A stretch of 50,721 nt of DNA from Actinobacteria bacterium OK074 (lineage in GTDB: Bacteria; Actinomycetota; Actinomycetes; Streptomycetales; Streptomycetaceae), in the NCBI GenBank assembly GCA_001298575.1, contig LJCV01000270.1, positions 1 through 50,721 on the forward strand. The letters run 5' to 3'. Positions 49,820 to 50,721 of this stretch are shown piece by piece. Under the pieces are notes generated by a model. It did no database searches and was not told the origin of the DNA. It was given only the letters and a program-made list of their open reading frames with translations. The number at the start of each line of letters is the position of its first letter. Positions within the stretch are counted from its first letter, which is position 1. Made by a program: the position numbers and the translations under genes.

Positions 49820-49873
49820 TTCAGTGATGCGGGGAGCCGACCGGCGCCGTCCGGGCACCGAAGTCCGCTCAGC

Positions 49874-49915
49874 GGCTCGGCGACGGTCTCGGAGGAGAAA
49901 GACCGTCGCCGAGCC
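49874..49915 (-). terminator. Terminator hairpin 2 after the membrane protein gene
   Basis: Perfect 15-bp stem (49874-49888 with 49901-49915, GGCTCGGCGACGGTC), 12-base loop. Second of two consecutive hairpins for leftward transcription. Confidence 0.75.
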
Positions 49916-49920
49916 TGACG

Positions 49921-49955
49921 GTGTGCCGCCCCTCGTCCCCACGGGGGCGGCACAC
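49921..49955 (-). terminator. Terminator hairpin 1 after the membrane protein gene
   Basis: Perfect 12-bp stem GTGTGCCGCCCC/GGGGCGGCACAC (49921-49932 with 49944-49955), 11-base loop, 52 bases past the stop at 50007. Together with 49874-49915 it forms a tandem terminator. Confidence 0.75.
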
Positions 49956-50006
49956 TCGGGGCCACTCCGCTCAACGGCCCCGTCCTTGGGATGCGGAAAG
50001 AGCGCG

Positions 50007-50721
50007 CTACACCGGGGTGGCGTTCTTCTCGGGCTCCGTCTCCGCCGGGATGCGGTGCAGCCCCTTGCGGTCGTACCACCCCAGCACGCCGAACCCGAAC
50101 AGTGCGGCGGCCACGAGGCCGACGGCCATCATGACCCAGCCCCGGCTCAGGCCCGCGTCGCCCTGGGCGTCGTAGTAGAGGATCGAGCGGATGCCGCCGG
50201 CGATCTGCCGCAGGGGCTCGAACTCGGCGAGGAAGCGGTAGAAGCCGGGCAGGGCCTGGATCGGCGTGGTGGCGTTGGCCGTCGGCACCGCCATCCCGAT
50301 GAAGACCAGCGTGGCCACCAGCATGCCGGGGGTGCCGAACACCGCGAGGAGGGTGAGCGCGCCGATCCCGGAGACCGCGACCGCGCACACCGAGTACAGC
50401 CACAGCAGCGGCAGGTGCGAGGCGTCCATGCCCATGACGCCAACCGCGCCCGCCATGACCAGGGTGCCCATCAGCAGCGACAGGGCCGTCATGAGGGTGG
50501 TGCTGATGGCGAGGGTCTGCACCCGGGTCGCCCGGATCAGCGGGCGGTGCAGGCGCAGTGGCCCCAGGTCGTTGTGGGTGTAGCCGAGGGCATGGTCGAC
50601 CTGGCCGCTGATGACGTTGGCGGAGAGCATGCCGACGACCACGAGGGCGAGCGCGTAGTAGAACGCCGTCAGGCCCAGGCCGCTGTGCGAGTCGAGCGGA
50701 TGGCCGTCCTCGACGGTGACG
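50007..50721 (-). CDS. YhgE/DUF3533-like multi-helix membrane protein (runs off the window)
   Basis: The last 238 residues of a membrane protein whose start lies beyond 50721. LGLTAFYYALALVVVGMLSA, TLMTALSLLMGTLVMAGAVG, LPLLWLYSVCAVAVSGIGAL, GTPGMLVATLVFIGMAVPTA and GWVMMAVGLVAAALFGFGVL are five or six hydrophobic helices, with PGFYRFLAEFEPLRQIAGGI between. This pattern suits DUF3533/YhgE-Pip-type proteins or an ABC-2-type permease, often regulated by TetR proteins and linked to efflux. The adjacent frameshifted TetR could be its former regulator. A tandem terminator follows. Confidence 0.75.
   Translation of the reverse strand, partial: VTVEDGHPLDSHSGLGLTAFYYALALVVVGMLSANVISGQVDHALGYTHNDLGPLRLHRPLIRATRVQTLAISTTLMTALSLLMGTLVMAGAVGVMGMDASHLPLLWLYSVCAVAVSGIGALTLLAVFGTPGMLVATLVFIGMAVPTANATTPIQALPGFYRFLAEFEPLRQIAGGIRSILYYDAQGDAGLSRGWVMMAVGLVAAALFGFGVLGWYDRKGLHRIPAETEPEKNATPV

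Noticed and set aside
1..50721. CRISPR arrays, tRNA or rRNA genes, riboswitches
   Set aside because: No regularly spaced repeats, no cloverleaf-like sequence with a CCA-adjacent acceptor, and no conserved riboswitch core were recognised. A covariance-model scan would be decisive.

Overview
The window looks like a piece of a Streptomyces (or close relative) chromosome, probably an accessory or chromosome-arm region. The DNA is very GC-rich with third-position G/C codons. The families are typical of that group: a SARP regulator, many TetR/AraC regulators, a large secreted subtilase, mycothiol-type DinB proteins and DUF805. The assignment rests on gene content and style, not on a marker gene.

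Layout. 1-5.4 kb: a SARP-type regulator with a shortened BTAD domain, an SDR, and decayed genes (YceI tail, a broken TetR/SDR pair). 5.4-9.6 kb: a secreted S8 protease, an IS5-type remnant and a small conserved protein. 9.7-16.3 kb: two transcription units facing each other's operators. One is SDR - epoxide-hydrolase-like - NTF2-like. The other is a glutathione module: GST, glutathione synthetase gshB, and a glutamate-cysteine ligase inactivated by an in-frame stop and a frameshift. The GST faces an intact TetR gene. 16.6-22.8 kb: an amidohydrolase gene split by a 4,967-bp element with 27-bp terminal inverted repeats and a 3-bp target duplication. The element carries an IS5-type transposase, IS630 pieces, a GlxA-type regulator, an NAD-epimerase-like gene and an acetyltransferase. 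22.9-26.5 kb: a second copy of the SDR/operator module, DUF805, and an atypical SDR divergent from a TetR gene.

26.6-34.7 kb: a truncated IS1380-type element, then 3-oxoadipate-type genes (thiolase, CoA-transferase B and A) divergent from a CGNR zinc-finger regulator. Next come a metallo-beta-lactamase-fold (MBL) gene with an in-frame stop, and an alpha/beta-hydrolase-NTF2 fusion overlapping a second hydrolase; a near-perfect 31-bp palindrome separates these two directions. 35-38.8 kb: a secreted NTF2-like protein and an MBL-fold hydrolase divergent from an AraC regulator, then decayed MBL and AraC copies. 38.9-44.4 kb: alcohol dehydrogenase (frameshifted), SDR and aldehyde dehydrogenase, divergent from a TetR with a strong palindromic operator, then a second epoxide-hydrolase-like gene. 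45-50.7 kb: a second CGNR regulator, enoyl-CoA hydratase plus flavin reductase, a DinB/MDMPI-like protein, a frameshifted TetR and a membrane protein running off the end.

Two themes stand out. First, the region consists of small regulator-enzyme cassettes (TetR, AraC, CGNR or GlxA divergent from an SDR, hydrolase or dehydrogenase), several duplicated. Three copies of one roughly 100-bp divergent operator region suggest that a single TetR controls the SDR/epoxide hydrolase unit, the glutathione/GST unit and the second SDR: a plausible electrophile or epoxide response. Second, decay is heavy. About seventeen genes are broken, including three where an in-frame stop stands where the family has tryptophan. 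No tRNA, rRNA or CRISPR array was recognised. All functions are read by eye from the sequence; no database search was run.
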